A DNA stretch of 64,000 nucleotides, from the NCBI GenBank assembly GCA_023213395.1, contig CM041465.1, positions 27,225,741-27,289,740 on the forward strand, in the 5' to 3' direction. The stretch's first letter is position 1. Each line of letters starts with the position of its first letter. A program made the position numbers and the translations under genes. This stretch comes from Cycas panzhihuaensis (taxonomy: Eukaryota > Cycadophyta). Positions 1 through 10,896 of this stretch are shown piece by piece. The notes under the pieces are model-generated. The model made no database searches. It saw only the letters and a program-made list of their open reading frames with translations, and was not told where the DNA came from.

Positions 1-101
1 TACATGAGGCTACCAAGTGTCACAATTCCTATTTAGAGTTACATTTAAGGGGTGAGTCAACATGACCCCTCTTTGTCTAGATAAAACATTATATTTTAAC
101 A
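1..101 (-). repeat. Copia-1 3' LTR, partial
   Basis: These bases match 5018-5118 without gaps and with two mismatches (positions 12 and 92). The plus-strand end TTTTAACA gives the LTR start TGTTAAAA on the minus strand. The first 116 bases of the LTR in plus orientation lie left of the window. Confidence 0.95.
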
Positions 102-113
102 CCCTCTCTTAAT
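102..113 (-). other. Copia-1 polypurine tract
   Basis: On the minus strand this reads ATTAAGAGAGGG, directly before the 3' LTR start TGTTAAAA. It is the expected primer for plus-strand DNA synthesis. It overlaps the pol stop codon at 109-111. Confidence 0.85.
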
Positions 114-700
114 GTTTTATCTCCAGTAACCCTAGTTTGTTTCTTAGATATTGAAATCTTTCTTTTCCAAGAGATTTTGTCAGAAGATCTACAACTTGTT
201 CTGAAGACAGATAATATTCTAGGTCAATTTCCTTGTTGTGAACTTTTTCCCTTATGAAATAATGATGAACTTCTATATGCTTGGTTCTTACATGAAGGAC
301 TGAATTTTTGGATAGTTTGATGGTGCTTTGATTATCACATTTGAGAGGAGTTGCTTCTTTTTGTTGTTGTTCTAAATCAAACAGAAGTTATCTTAGCCAG
401 ACACCTTCGTATATTGCTACAGTGGCCACTTTATATTCTGCTTCAGTGGAAGATAAAGCAACAGTGGCTTGCTTCTTGCTATACCATGATATTACTGAAG
501 AACCTAGAAAGAAACAATATCCACTAGTGGACTTTCTTTGCTCCCTGTCTCCTGCCTAGTTGGAGTCATAGTATCCCAATAATTTTGTTGAACCTCCTTT
601 TGGATACACCAATTCCAGATTTATGGTACCCTTAAGATATCTCAAAATTCTTTTTATGGCCCTCCACTATCTTAATTTTGGATTCGGCATATATCTAGAC
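109..700 (-). pseudogene. Copia-1 RNase H domain and pol C-terminus
   Basis: The minus strand encodes a copia RNase H, the last pol domain, which removes RNA from the RNA:DNA hybrid during reverse transcription. Recognisable pieces are [29 protein letters not shown] and, near the end, TKHIEVHHYFIRE and EQVVDLLTKSL. The frame is interrupted by TAG codons, for example where the family has Gln or Trp. The final stop TAA lies at 109-111, immediately before the polypurine tract, so the C-terminus is native. The adjoining domain upstream is RT. Confidence 0.85.
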
Positions 701-759
701 ACAAGTCCAATTGAGTAAGATATGTCAGGCCTGGTTGTTGTTAGGTAGATCAAACTTCC

Positions 760-1640
760 AATCATTTATTTGTACACAATGATATTTGCTCCTTCTTCCA
801 TTTCATCTGCTATTAATTCACAATTTATTTCCATGGGTGTGGCGTAGGGATTGTAGTTTTCCATTTGGAATCTAATAAGTAGTCCTTTGATGTATTTACT
901 CTGGGATAGAGTTATATAATTCTGTTGTTGTCCTATCTCCAGACCTAGGTAGTAATTCAAAAGACCTAGGTCTGTCATCTCAAACTTTTATTGAAGTTGT
1001 TCTTTTATGTCTTCAGAGCCTTCGTTATCACTACTAGTGACTAGCATATCATCAACATAAATAATAATTATTATGAATTTGCCCTCCTTTTTCCTTATGT
1101 ATAGACTGGGATCTGAATCACAACATTCAAAGTTATTTTCTTCCAAAAAATGGCCCAGTTTGGCGTACCAGGCTTGAGGAGCTTGTTTCAGCCCGTATAG
1201 TGCCTTTTCAGTTTGCACACCAGATTCTCTCATCCTTCTTTAACATATCCCTCATGCTATTTTATGTAGACCTCTTCTTCCAGTTCTCCATTAAAAAAGG
1301 CACTCTTTACATCTAGTTGAAAGATTTTCCAGTTTTGAGTTGTAGTTAAAGCAATCACTATTCTTACTGTATTCATTTTAGCAACAAGAGAGGAAGTTTC
1401 ATCAAAGTCTACTCTAGCTATTTGAGTGTATCCTTTTACAACCAATCTAGCATTATATTTTTCTATTTTTCCATTTAGCCCTTCTTTAGTCTTGTAGACC
1501 CATTTACAACTAATTATAGATTTATTGACTGGTAATTCTACCAATTCCCATGTCTAATTTCTTTTGATTGAGTCCATTTCATTATCCATATCTGTTTTCC
1601 ATACCTATTCTTCTTGGGCTTCCTAAAATGTCTGAGGTTC
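760..1640 (-). pseudogene. Copia-1 reverse transcriptase
   Basis: The minus strand carries a copia-type RT (RVT_2). It begins with the WELVELP-type block near 1540, followed by CKWVYKTKEG, NARLVVKGYTQ, FQLDVKSAFFNGELEEEVYI and ALYGLKQAPQAWY. The active-site motif YVDD is intact at 1048-1059, and the segment MTDLGLLNYYLGLEI follows near 975. Stops at about 1254, 1236 and 985 split it into three open stretches. The domain copies the element RNA into cDNA in the virus-like particle. The intact YVDD and few lesions agree with the young LTRs. Confidence 0.92.
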
Positions 1641-1929
1641 AACCTTGGTTAACAAGGCTCTTGATTTTTGACTTCTTGTTCTATGTTCCATTAAATTACC
1701 TTGTCCTTCCTCAATTGTTTTAATGTACCATCTGGGCAGCTTCTTTTATTTTTGTGTGGCCTCTCCAATACCAAATTCTTCTGGATTGACAGTTTCATCT
1801 GCTGGTTGATTTATTATCATCTCGGTTTGATTTTGGCTGGATGTAGGAGAAGAAATTGAAACTTCCTCTATTGTTACCTCAGAAGCATGTTCTTTCTCAA
1901 TTTTATGATCGATCTCTATAATTTCGTGT

Positions 1930-2834
1930 TTAACAATCTTTTCTCCTTCGTTAACTATTTTGATTTATCCAGGTTCACTATCTCCTTCATTAAAAACTAC
2001 ATCTCTACTCACATAGATTTTGTTAGTTCTAGGATCTATGCATTTGTATTCCTTTGAATTTTTACTATATCCTATCATAACACATTCAATGCTTTTTGCA
2101 TCTAATTTAGACCTTTTTTTATCTAGTATATGAACAAAGGCTTGACTCCCAAAAACTTTGAGTGAACTTACATCAGGTTTTCTGCCCATCCAAGCTTCTT
2201 CTGGAGTGATATTTTTTAAGGCCTTTTTTGGACACCGATTTATGAGATAACATGCTGTACTCACTGCTTTTGCCCAGTAGTTTTTTGGTACACCTTTTTC
2301 ATAGACCTTGCTTCTTTCCATTTCTATTAACGTTTTATTTTTTCTTTCTACTATGCCATTTGATTGTGGTGTATATGGAGTTGTAACCTGTCTGCAGATT
2401 CCTTGAATTCTGCAGTAGTTCTGGAACTCTTTTGATATATATTCATCTCCTTCATCTGACTAAATACATTTAATTTTTACTTTTGCCTCCATTTATACTT
2501 CTACTTCGAACTCTTTAAATATTTCAAAAACTTTTGATTTGTTGTGGAGAAAGTAGACCCATACCTTTCGAGTAAAGTTATCAATGAAGGTCAAAAAATA
2601 TCTGCATCCATTAATAGTAAATGGTGAGATGGGACCACAAAGGTCTGTATGAGTTAGCTCCAACCTTGATTCTGCTCTCTAGGTGCTTTCCTTAAAAGGG
2701 AGCTGGTGTTGTTTCCCAAACTGATAGCTTTTATAAACAAAGTTATCAAAAGAGATATAAGGTAATCCATTCACCATTTCAAAAATTTTCATCAATTTCA
2801 ATGTCTCAATTAGAAGGTGCCCATACTTCAAATG
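1930..2834 (-). pseudogene. Copia-1 integrase core
   Basis: The minus strand encodes the catalytic core of a copia integrase. The first acidic residue lies in THTDLCGPISPF (about 2650), the second in SDEGDEYISKEF (about 2450) and the glutamate in SNGIVERKN (about 2350), so the DDE triad looks present. The open stretch 1965-2321 carries the typical downstream block NYWAKAVSTACYLINRCP and KVFGSQAFVHI. Several TAG stops interrupt the N-terminal half. The enzyme would insert the cDNA into the genome. Continuous with protease upstream and RT downstream. Confidence 0.88.
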
Positions 2835-3300
2835 CTAAATTTTATTACTAGACTTGATGATAGGACAGGCTTTTTCTTCCAAATCGAGAAGTGTAGGATT
2901 TGACAGAAGTTTGTATAAATCATTACATCTCACACCTCTTGCAATAGTTTCACTATTTTTTTTCATGTCCAAAATATAGCAGTATCCATCTTCATCAAAG
3001 ATGGTTCTCAATCCCTTTTTACTAAGTTGGGAAATAGAAAGAAGGTTCATTTTTAAATTAGGAACCAATAAAATGTTTCTAATTTTTTTGACATTTCCTT
3101 ATAAGTTGACAACAATGGTTCCAATTCCTTTTATATCAAGAGCACATTTATCACCCAATTCAACTGATCTATCAAGGTTATAAGGTTTCAATATCTCAAA
3201 CCAATCTTCACGGCTAGTCGTGTGTCTTGAAGATCCTGAATCAATGTACCATATGTCATTGTCTTTAAGGCTGGAAGCCAAGGCAATAATAAAGGCAGTC
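2835..3300 (-). pseudogene. Copia-1 protease and GAG-pre-integrase region
   Basis: The minus strand shows the copia aspartic protease motif WYIDSGSSRHTT (about 3215-3250), with the catalytic DSG intact. This is followed by LGDKCALDIKGIGT and the typical block MVPNLKMNLLSISQLSKKG at 3068-3012. The protease cleaves the Gag-Pol precursor. The reading frame is open from 3281 to 3099 and again from 3068 to 2835. Confidence 0.88.
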
Positions 3301-3316
3301 TCTTCTTCATCTTTAT

Positions 3317-4211
3317 CTACTTTCTCTTTACTATAGCCACCAATAGGTCTTTTCCCTTTCTGAATTTCACTTCTTCATTGTGGGCACTAGTAAAGGTAAT
3401 GTCCACCTTGTCCACAACGGTAACATATGTCAAAGATTCTACATACACTAGAGATATGCCTGGTCCTTCTGTAATTGAAACAAATCCTTGTGTCTCTGCT
3501 TCATCCACGTCCCCTAGAGTCTTGCCACCGGCCTTGTCCTCTAAAGTTAGGTATTATGCTTCATCCACAGGTTTGGTTTCTGCTGTGTGAGCCTAGGTTT
3601 AATATGGACTTAAAGGCATCTTCAAATTCTGAGGAGTCTTCATATCTCTTATTCCTTTGTTCCTGTCTCAACAATAATCTTGTCAATTCATCAAGAGTTA
3701 TTTTATCTATTTTTTTAGTATTTATAATGGTGTTGATGGTTGTATTGAAAGACTTTGGGATCTTGGTCATTATCAGTTCTACTAGCTCTTGTTCAGAAAT
3801 CAAACCTCCTGCACTTGATAAATTATTCTGTATTGAAACAATCTTATGCATAAAATCTGTTACATTTTCATTTTCCTTCATATGCAGTCTATACAATTCT
3901 TCCTTGAGAGTAATTATTCTTTCTTTATTTTTTTGTCCATACAAGTTCTCAAGACATTTCCAAATGTCAGAGGACAAATTCAGCTTTTCAACATATATCA
4001 GAATTGAGTCAAAAATTGACATTTTTAAAATGTACTCACTTATATTGTTTCTTTCTTCCTAGTTGGCTAGCTTAGCATCTGAGTCCTTTGGACAAGTCTC
4101 ATTCCAAGCATTTTTTATTTTTAAGATAGTTTCTACTTTAATTTTCTAAACATGATAATTTGAATTAGTCAATTTTTCTGATTCTGGGAGAGAAAAGAGA
4201 CCTGAAGCCAT
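3317..4211 (-). pseudogene. Copia-1 gag (UBN2 type) with zinc knuckle
   Basis: The chosen start is the ATG at 4211, giving MASGLFSLPESEKLT, a usual copia Gag N-terminus. The open stretch 4022-3561 holds the capsid-like region (LNLSSDIWKCLENLYG, LHMKENENVTDFMHKI, DELTRLLLRQEQR). A CCHC knuckle CYRCGQGGHYLY-stop-C lies near 3380-3424; it is complete except for a TAG one residue before the last Cys. Another TAG replaces a Trp near 4148. Gag packages the element RNA. Pol follows in what was one polyprotein. Confidence 0.88.
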
Positions 4212-4889
4212 TTTGACAATAAAGACACTTAGAGACAGAGTGCAGGCCATACACGATATAGATTTTTGTATGGAATCAAACTTATATAATATGTACCTCA
4301 AAAGAGAGGTTATGAGACAAGGATCCCAGATCTGGTATTAGTTTTCCAAAACAGTTTACAGATGAAGAGAAAATTGGCCCAAAAGACTGGAAAACATAGT
4401 TAGGGTAAAACATGTTTTTGCTTATAATTTGAAAAATACTTCATAGAATTCCTCAAAGTCTATAAAAAAACTTTTGTAGTACCCAAACACTAAGTTTACA
4501 ACAGATTTGATTCAAGAGTTTTAAAAATTTTAGAAGAAATTTGCTAAAGTACCTCCAAACCTATGCAACTGATAAAGGGGCAAAAACTCTATTAAAACTT
4601 CTTCAAATGACTTTGATCCTGAAGGAAAAGTTGAAGAGGAGGTCAAGATCTACTTATTAGCCAAATTTGAGCTCAATTTGAGATGTTTAAATTTTTTGGT
4701 GCATATAATTGAGCAGCTCAGATATAGGACCGACAAAGTGCTTCCTGTTGTCTTCAAGTCTACTTATTTGACATGTTGGATCCTTCACCTCAATTTTAAT
4801 TTATCTTCTGTGTTGTAGGCTTCCTTGTCTCTCTTAGAATAGACTCTATTACACACAAACGACCCTCTCTCAAGCAGGTAGGATGACCT

Positions 4890-4901
4890 GCTCTGATACC
4901 A
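4890..4901 (-). other. Copia-1 primer-binding site (initiator Met tRNA type)
   Basis: On the minus strand the bases TGGTATCAGAGC directly follow the 5' LTR end. This is the standard PBS of plant copia elements, complementary to the 3' end of initiator methionine tRNA. Confidence 0.95.
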
Positions 4902-5118
4902 TGATAGAAAACTAACTTAGATAGAATGAATATCAAAACCTATTATTACATGGAGTCTCATTCCTCTTAAATATACATCAATGAGATGACCATTATAAAA
5001 TAGAAATGTAACTGACCTACATGAGGCTGCCAAGTGTCACAATTCCTATTTAGAGTTACATTTAAGGGGTGAGTCAACATGACCCCTCTTTGTCTAGATA
5101 AAACATTACATTTTAACA
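4902..5118 (-). repeat. Copia-1 5' LTR (217 bp)
   Basis: In plus orientation it runs from TGATAGAAAAC to TTTTAACA, i.e. TG...CA ends. Its inner edge abuts the PBS at 4901 and its outer edge is followed by AAATATTC. It aligns with 1-101. Confidence 0.93.
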
Positions 5119-7010
5119 AAATATTCAAAGAGGACTATGTAGAAAAATATTCCAATCAATTTGAATACTTCTAAAAATCCTAGATAATTTATATAGTCTA
5201 GAATATTTAAATGAATAAATGTAAAGGTTCATTAAATTTTGTAATGAGTACAAATATATTTTTACCTAGGGTTATGAAGATTTGAGGAGCTTCTATCCTA
5301 CTATTCCTCTAAAGCTAGTAATGAAGCCCTTTAGATAAAAACAAAGGGTTATTAATCCTAAGATAAGAAATCTAATCTACAATGGGCTTCAAAATCTTAG
5401 ACATATAAAGATTATATTCTCAATCATATTTTCAAATTGGGTAGCCAACTTGATACTTATAATAAAGAAAAATGAAGACATCCATTTGTATGAAGATTTT
5501 TAGAAATTTAAATAAAGATTCTATTAAGGACAATTATCCATTACCAAGGATGGAGTAAATCCCATAGACTATTACTAGTTTAGTGTTTATATATTTATTA
5601 GATGGATTTTTAGGCTTTAACTAGATTCTTATAGTAGAGGAGGATAAGTATAAGACAACTTTTGCTACAATCTAGGGAACTTTCTCTTATAATAAGATGC
5701 TATTTTGATTGATGAATGGAGGTGCTACCTTCTAGAGAGATGTGGATCATGCTTTTAAAGGGCTAATAGAAATGATAATTATTATTTATCTTAATAACAT
5801 AATTATGTTTTCTGAAAACATAATAGATCACATTAAACACCTAAGAATAATATTCCATAGATGTAGTTAATTTGGAATATCACTTAATCTTAAAAAAAAA
5901 TAAAATTAGAGTGACTATTAGTAAGTTACTTACACATATTATGACTAGCGATGTGCCTTACATAGATTCAAATATACTGAAGGCTATTAAGGAAATGCCC
6001 TTTCCTACCAACAAAAATGGAGCATAATCTTTCTGTAGAAAGATAAATTTTCCAAGGAGGTTCATTTCTAACATTGCATGAATAAATCTCCCTATTAATG
6101 ACCTATTGAGAAAAGAGATGAACTTTAAATACACTAGAGGGGCCAAAGTAGCATTTCACTAAATCAAGGACTATATTGATGAAGCTCCAACACTAATAAG
6201 TTAATATTTTGAGAAAAATTTCATTATGCCTTCCTACACTTTTAAAGGTATATACATTGCCATGTTGATTCAAAATGATAATGAAAGGAAATAAAGACCA
6301 ATGTCTTTTATGAGCATGTCACTAAAGGATTATTAGTTAAAATATAATCCCATAGAAAAACATACTTATGCTTAGTAAAAGTAATTGAATACTTTAAGCC
6401 CTATATAATTCAAAATCATATAATGGCTTATGTAGCTTAGTTCCCTATCAAAATAATGTTGAACTAAGCAATGTCAATGGCTAAATGGGCTTAATGGCTA
6501 GCAAAAATTTAAGAGTTTGATTTGGAAGTTAATCCAATAAATCTAGTTAAAGGAAAGGGCCTCTATAGATTGATTTCAGAAAGCCAAGCAAATAAGGTTT
6601 TATAAATTAGAGAGGAATAATAAGAAGAAACCATGGAGGTAAATGATCTACCCTTAGCCTTAGGAGTTGAAGTTCATGATTTATATTAATTTGATTCTTT
6701 CTCTTAGAATGTGATCTTTTATCTTAAACATGGCTTTTGTCCTAAGACCATGGATAAAAAGGGTAGGCAATTTTTAAAATTAAGGTCTAGGCCTTATATC
6801 CTAATAGAAGGATAATTATATAAGAGGGGATATAATGGCATCTTACTAAAATATTTGAAGAATAAAGAAATAGTGAAAGTATATGATGAATTTTATAAAG
6901 GCCTATGTGGAGGCCATTTTGTTGGCAGGGATGCTACCTATAAAATTACAAGAGTAAGTTATTAGGATGATCTTGCCCCAATATTTCTTTAAACTCAAGC
7001 ATACAAATAA
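5119..7010 (+). pseudogene. Decayed gypsy pol (RT, RNase H, integrase zinc finger), Athila/Tat-like
   Basis: No long frame is open, but the plus strand still reads as a gypsy pol. About 5260-5950 is RT: KDNYPLPRM near 5530, a degraded GTFSYNKM block near 5680, then a YLNN version of YLDD near 5790. About 6180-6560 is RNase H, including WLAKI and EFDLEVNP. About 6800-6990 is the integrase zinc-finger region with CGGHFVGRDATYKI. Stops fall where Gln or Trp is expected, for example TAG in the TPWGTF and FQRD blocks. The element's left end is cut by Copia-1 and its right end by the LTR near 7010. It is probably the oldest layer of the nest. The Athila/Tat placement is by eye only. Confidence 0.7.
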
Positions 7011-7363
7011 GAAGGTTAATTAATATTACAACACTTCATTAATAATATAGAAGATTGATTTACGATGAAGAGCTCACAAGATCACTAAAAAGCACCTAAA
7101 GAGAACCAAAATAGGTACTAAAGTACAATCTCTTAAGAAATGACAAGACTCAGTAAGTCTTCCTTTATAATAATTTAACCCTAAATAGGGAAGAGAGGCC
7201 CCTTTGCACAAGACAATATTTGTAGAAAAAATGACCTCAATTTCTATTGGCAAACATAAGCAGTATGCATATAAAAGTTAATTGCTAACATTAACCATTA
7301 AGGTCTCTTTATCATATATGCTAGCTTAATTATTTCTACCTAATAGAGGAGGGCCATGTAACA
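7010..7363 (-). repeat. Putative 3' LTR of the split minus-strand chromovirus
   Basis: On the minus strand a purine tract (AAGAGAGGAC) is followed by TGTTACATGGCCC, a plausible LTR start at 7363. The chromovirus pol ends just before it. The outer end is placed near 7010 only because the decayed plus-strand integrase stops there. No second copy is present in the window to fix the boundary. Confidence 0.45.
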
Positions 7364-8578
7364 AGTCCTCTCTTAATATATTAAGCCCTCAAAACTAAGA
7401 AGAGGATGAGGATGTTGCTTAACAAATTTACTAGACTTCCATGTTGATTCATTTGGTTCACAACTAGCCTATTACACTCAGTGCTAAGAAATGGTCCTAT
7501 TTTAAAGGTGTCATTAGTAGTTGGGAAGAATATAGTTAGGAGGGTAGATTTTAGTATCCTATTCTTACCAAGGATTTTCTTAGGGAATGAGACATGGAAT
7601 ACATTATGGATTTTTTTATTAGGAGGGAGCTTAAGTAAATAAGCAACTTCACTAATTTATCAAAAAACTTTATATAAGGTATAGTAATAAGGACTTAACT
7701 TTTGGATTTTGTGGTGTTTGGGGGACTATTGCTTATATGGTTGAAGCTAAAAGAAAATGAAACCACCCATGTCAAATAACTAATAAGAAAAATAGCAGTT
7801 AATGAGTTATTTCATGTGATTTTGGGTTGTTACAAGGTTTTATTTAAGTGTATTAAGGATCTAGTCCATATATTAGAGTTTTTGTTGGACTACAATAATA
7901 TAGAGATTAGTGGGAAGAGTATGGTGAGATCAAAATATATATCCATAGAGGGCCATAAATGGGGATATATCAATCATTAAGTAGTGGGAAGATTTGTATT
8001 AATAGTCTATAAGTGTTCGCCATGAAGTTCTTTTATGTTGATGTTAGATGGAAAGCACCATAAATATATTTCTAAGGTCTTATTTAGGAGTTTAGATTAC
8101 TATTAATTTATAGATGGTAAGCTAAGATCATGTTGAATGAGGTCATACATGCTTGAAATAGTTCTTGTCAAAATGTGCTAGTGAATTTTAGGTCTTGATC
8201 ATGGATTATTATGAATGGGAAACTATAGAGACAAAAAATTAAATAAATGTAAATATTATCTAGGCATGATGCTTTATATGAAATGTGGACAAGTAACAAA
8301 TATGTATACTTAGTGAGTCTATTAATGACTATCAATATTGAGTTAAACTTAGTAGATAATGATAAACTTATAATGGAATCAATAGAAATATCTTACCATT
8401 TACCTTGAGGTATATGTAGGTGTTGGAAGAGGCTGAGCTAAACTTTTGTATCAATCTTATTCCTTTGGTAAGCATCACATTCAAAGATAAATAAAAGGAT
8501 GGGAGGTTTTATATTAGGATAATAAAAATTAGATTAGATTCATTTATATATTTTATCAAATCCTAAGTGGTTACTTAG
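7364..8578 (-). pseudogene. Split chromovirus, integrase and C-terminal part
   Basis: The minus strand reads as a degraded chromovirus integrase. Near 8210-8060 are remnants of the strand-transfer core (FTS, W/F-K-N, then LAYH...). Near 7700-7570 is the well-preserved post-integrase block KLSP-YY, EVAYLLKLPPN and IHNVFHVS, which typically precedes a chromodomain. Numerous TAG/TAA stops break it. Orientation and order mean that the missing upstream pol (RNase H, RT) should lie to the right; it does, at 25088-26387, beyond the Gypsy-B insertion. The two segments are therefore halves of one element. Confidence 0.72.
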
Positions 8579-8583
8579 GGGAG
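8579..8583. repeat. Target-site duplication of Gypsy-B, left (GGGAG)
   Basis: GGGAG lies directly left of the LTR start TGATCC and recurs directly right of the other LTR at 25083-25087. A 5-bp duplication is normal for gypsy integration. Confidence 0.9.
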
Positions 8584-9635
8584 TGATCCAGGAGGATCTA
8601 CCATATGTTTACAGGATGCAGAAAATGCTAGGCATTGGCATAACTAAAAGAGATATGGCCAAATGGTATCACAATTCTATGAAATTTTGTGTAAAGGGAG
8701 AAGACACATCCCACTAGATGTTTACAAAAGGTGGGGTTCAGAAAATATCATTTGGTTAGAGTTCAAGCCTTGTCTTTGCATAAAAATTAATCCCACAGCT
8801 AGCAGAAAAAATAGAAAATATATATTATAATTATATGAATAGAAATATGGCCAAATGACATACAAATGAGGTAAAATTTTGAGGAAGCATAGGAGACCTG
8901 CGTTCCTATACGTGTACCAAATTTGAGATGAATTGGAGTCCTTTAAGGTTAGTTACAAGCCACAACTTTTAAAAATTGCATGAAGGCCACTTGGACAGCA
9001 GAAAAACAACAAATACATATTATTATTAAATGAATAAAAATGCAGCCGAATGACATCCAAATGAGTTGAAAATTTGAGGAAGCTGAGGGGACATGGTTCC
9101 TATATGTATACTAAATTTGAGACAAATTGGAGTACGTTAAGATCTATTACAAGCTACAACGTTTTAAGAATTGTATGAAGGCCACTTGGACAACATGCAT
9201 TCTGGTGGTTAGTGGTTATACTTGCATGATTGCCACTTGTTAAACATGCAATTCAAGTTTCTTTCTATAAATTGAGCCCTTCTATAGGTTGGAGAGGTGG
9301 TTCTTGGAGACTTGACTTGGTAAGCATCCTTGGAGAGGCATTTTGAGGGTTGGAGTCCCCCTTATGGTATAATTGTATCATTTATTCCTTGTAATTTTAC
9401 CATTCTTTTGCTAGTTGATTTCTCCACCATTAAATGGAGATTTTCATGGTTTAATAAAAGTATTACTCCTCATACTTTTGGATCAATGTAAAGAATAAAT
9501 GATTTGGTATAGAATTTTCCTTTCATGGGCTCATTGTTATTTTGATGTTATTGAGCTTTCTACACTAACTCCTAGGATCTCAAGGAGGAAAGGTTGATAA
9601 TTGATTTCTTCACCAACTAAGCTCTTTTGGGATCA
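8584..9635 (+). repeat. Gypsy-B 5' LTR (1,052 bp)
   Basis: It starts TGATCCAGGAGG and ends CTTTTGGGATCA. It matches 24030-25082 along its whole length. Inside it a roughly 196-bp unit starting AGCAGAA at 8801 is repeated in diverged form at 8997; the same duplication is in the other LTR. Confidence 0.94.
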
Positions 9636-9640
9636 TATTT

Positions 9641-9652
9641 TGATATCAAAGC
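9641..9652 (+). other. Gypsy-B primer-binding site, mutated initiator-Met type
   Basis: TGATATCAAAGC lies 5 bases inside the 5' LTR. It differs from the usual TGGTATCAGAGC by two G-to-A changes, consistent with cytosine deamination on the other strand. Confidence 0.8.
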
Positions 9653-9678
9653 CTCTGATCTTTGTTGTAGGGACTTGA

Positions 9679-10896
9679 ATGGTACAAACAAGGAAAGGAT
9701 ACAAAGAGAAAGGTGAAGACTTTCTTGTGTTACAATCACCAAGAAGACAAAAAAAGAATCCAAGCACCATGGCTGAAAAAGAAGATGGAGAAATGAGATT
9801 TGAAAAGCTTGAGAAGAACGTAAATGCCTTGATGCAAATGATGACCCACCTTCTACCTCTAGTCAAAGGAAAAAGCAAAGAGAAGGAATTTGAAAGAGTA
9901 TCCACATATGACCACGACCATGAAGAGGAAGAGGAGGAGACCTTAAAGCACTCTTTTCAAGAAAGCAAGGGTACTTCATCTCATCAACCCTTCAAGGTGG
10001 AGGCAAAGTTGGATATTCCAACTTATGATGGAGAGGTAAATGCTAAAAAGTTGGACCATTGGTTGGATCAACTTGAAACCTACTTCATAATTTATGCTTA
10101 TAGTAATGCTCAAAAGCTTTCATTTACTAGGCTCAAGTTGTGTAAACATGCATTGACATGGTGGAATGCATATTTGAAGACTCATGATGTATCTTCTTTT
10201 TCATGGAGGGATTTTAAAAAAATAATAAAGAAGCAATTCTACCCCATAGGTCATGAGGAAGACCAATGGGTCACTTGGCAATATTTACGCCAAGGGAGAG
10301 GTGTAAGTGTCCAAGACTATACTTCTTTATTTTTTAGGCATGGCATGCTACTTGGTATTAATATGGATGAACATGTCACTCTTATAAAATTCATTGGAGG
10401 ATTACATGAATACATAAGGAAGGAACTAAGGCTTTTTAAGGTTCAATCCATTGGAGAAGCAAGTAGGATGGCTATGGCAATAGAAAGTAAAAGTAAGAAA
10501 TCTACATTCATGTCTAAAGATTCTACTTTTACTTCTAATAAGTATGAAAAGAATCCTAAATTACACTCATCAAAAAGGCAAGAAGGAAAGAAGAAAAGAA
10601 CTAATTTTGTTAAAAGTTCTAACTATTGTGAGCATTGTGATATTAGTGGTCATATTACAAAGAAAGTGTTGGAAGTTGAATCCAGAACTAAAGACGAAGC
10701 ATATCAAGGATATGGAATTAAGAAAGAAGGAAAAAGGGAAAGCACTACTTTTTGAGGTGGAGATTCAAAGTGAAGGAGAAGAAGAGAAGGTTACTCTACT
10801 TACAAATTATGAAGATGATGCTACAAGGGAGGAACTATTTCACTTGAAGCTTCAAGTAGGAAATAGTATGATCGGTGCCATTATAGATCTGGGGAG
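9679..10896 (+). pseudogene. Gypsy-B gag and start of protease (left part)
   Basis: The ATG at 9679 opens a 358-codon frame after the PBS. The N-terminus is basic/acidic with an EEEEEE-rich stretch. The retrotransposon Gag (capsid) domain covers roughly residues 110-260 (KLDHWLDQLETYF, LTWWNAYLKTH, WRDFKKIIKKQFYP, VQDYTSLFF). A CCHC knuckle starts CEHCDISGHITKK near 10627; a one-base frame change right there moves the last Cys (CW) into the frame that stays open from 10544 to 10921. That frame runs on through a linker to the protease motif IIDLGS at about 10881-10896, where the TR-GAG element interrupts it. The protease resumes at 20918. Confidence 0.9.
10892..10896. repeat. Target-site duplication of the TR-GAG element, left (GGGAG)
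   Basis: GGGAG precedes the LTR start TGAAACGC and recurs at 20913-20917 after the LTR end GGAAACA. Taking out the insertion and one copy rejoins the Gypsy-B protease frame across the DLGS motif. Confidence 0.93.

Larger units (their letters stand above)
1..5118 (-). mobile_element. Copia-1, Ty1-copia retrotransposon, nearly full length
   Basis: Read on the minus strand the order is 5' LTR (4902-5118), initiator-Met PBS, gag with CCHC knuckle, protease, integrase, reverse transcriptase, RNase H, polypurine tract, 3' LTR (cut by the window edge at base 1). The order PR-INT-RT-RH defines Ty1-copia. The two LTRs differ at 2 of the 101 bases that can be compared, so the insertion is young relative to its neighbours. 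The coding region runs from 4211 to 109 but is broken by a few in-frame stops, mostly TAG. It sits to the left of the decayed gypsy at 5119. The target duplication cannot be checked because the left end lies outside the window. Confidence 0.93.

Noticed and set aside
3475-4062. 195-codon plus-strand frame
   Set aside because: It lies exactly opposite the Copia-1 gag and shows no family features.
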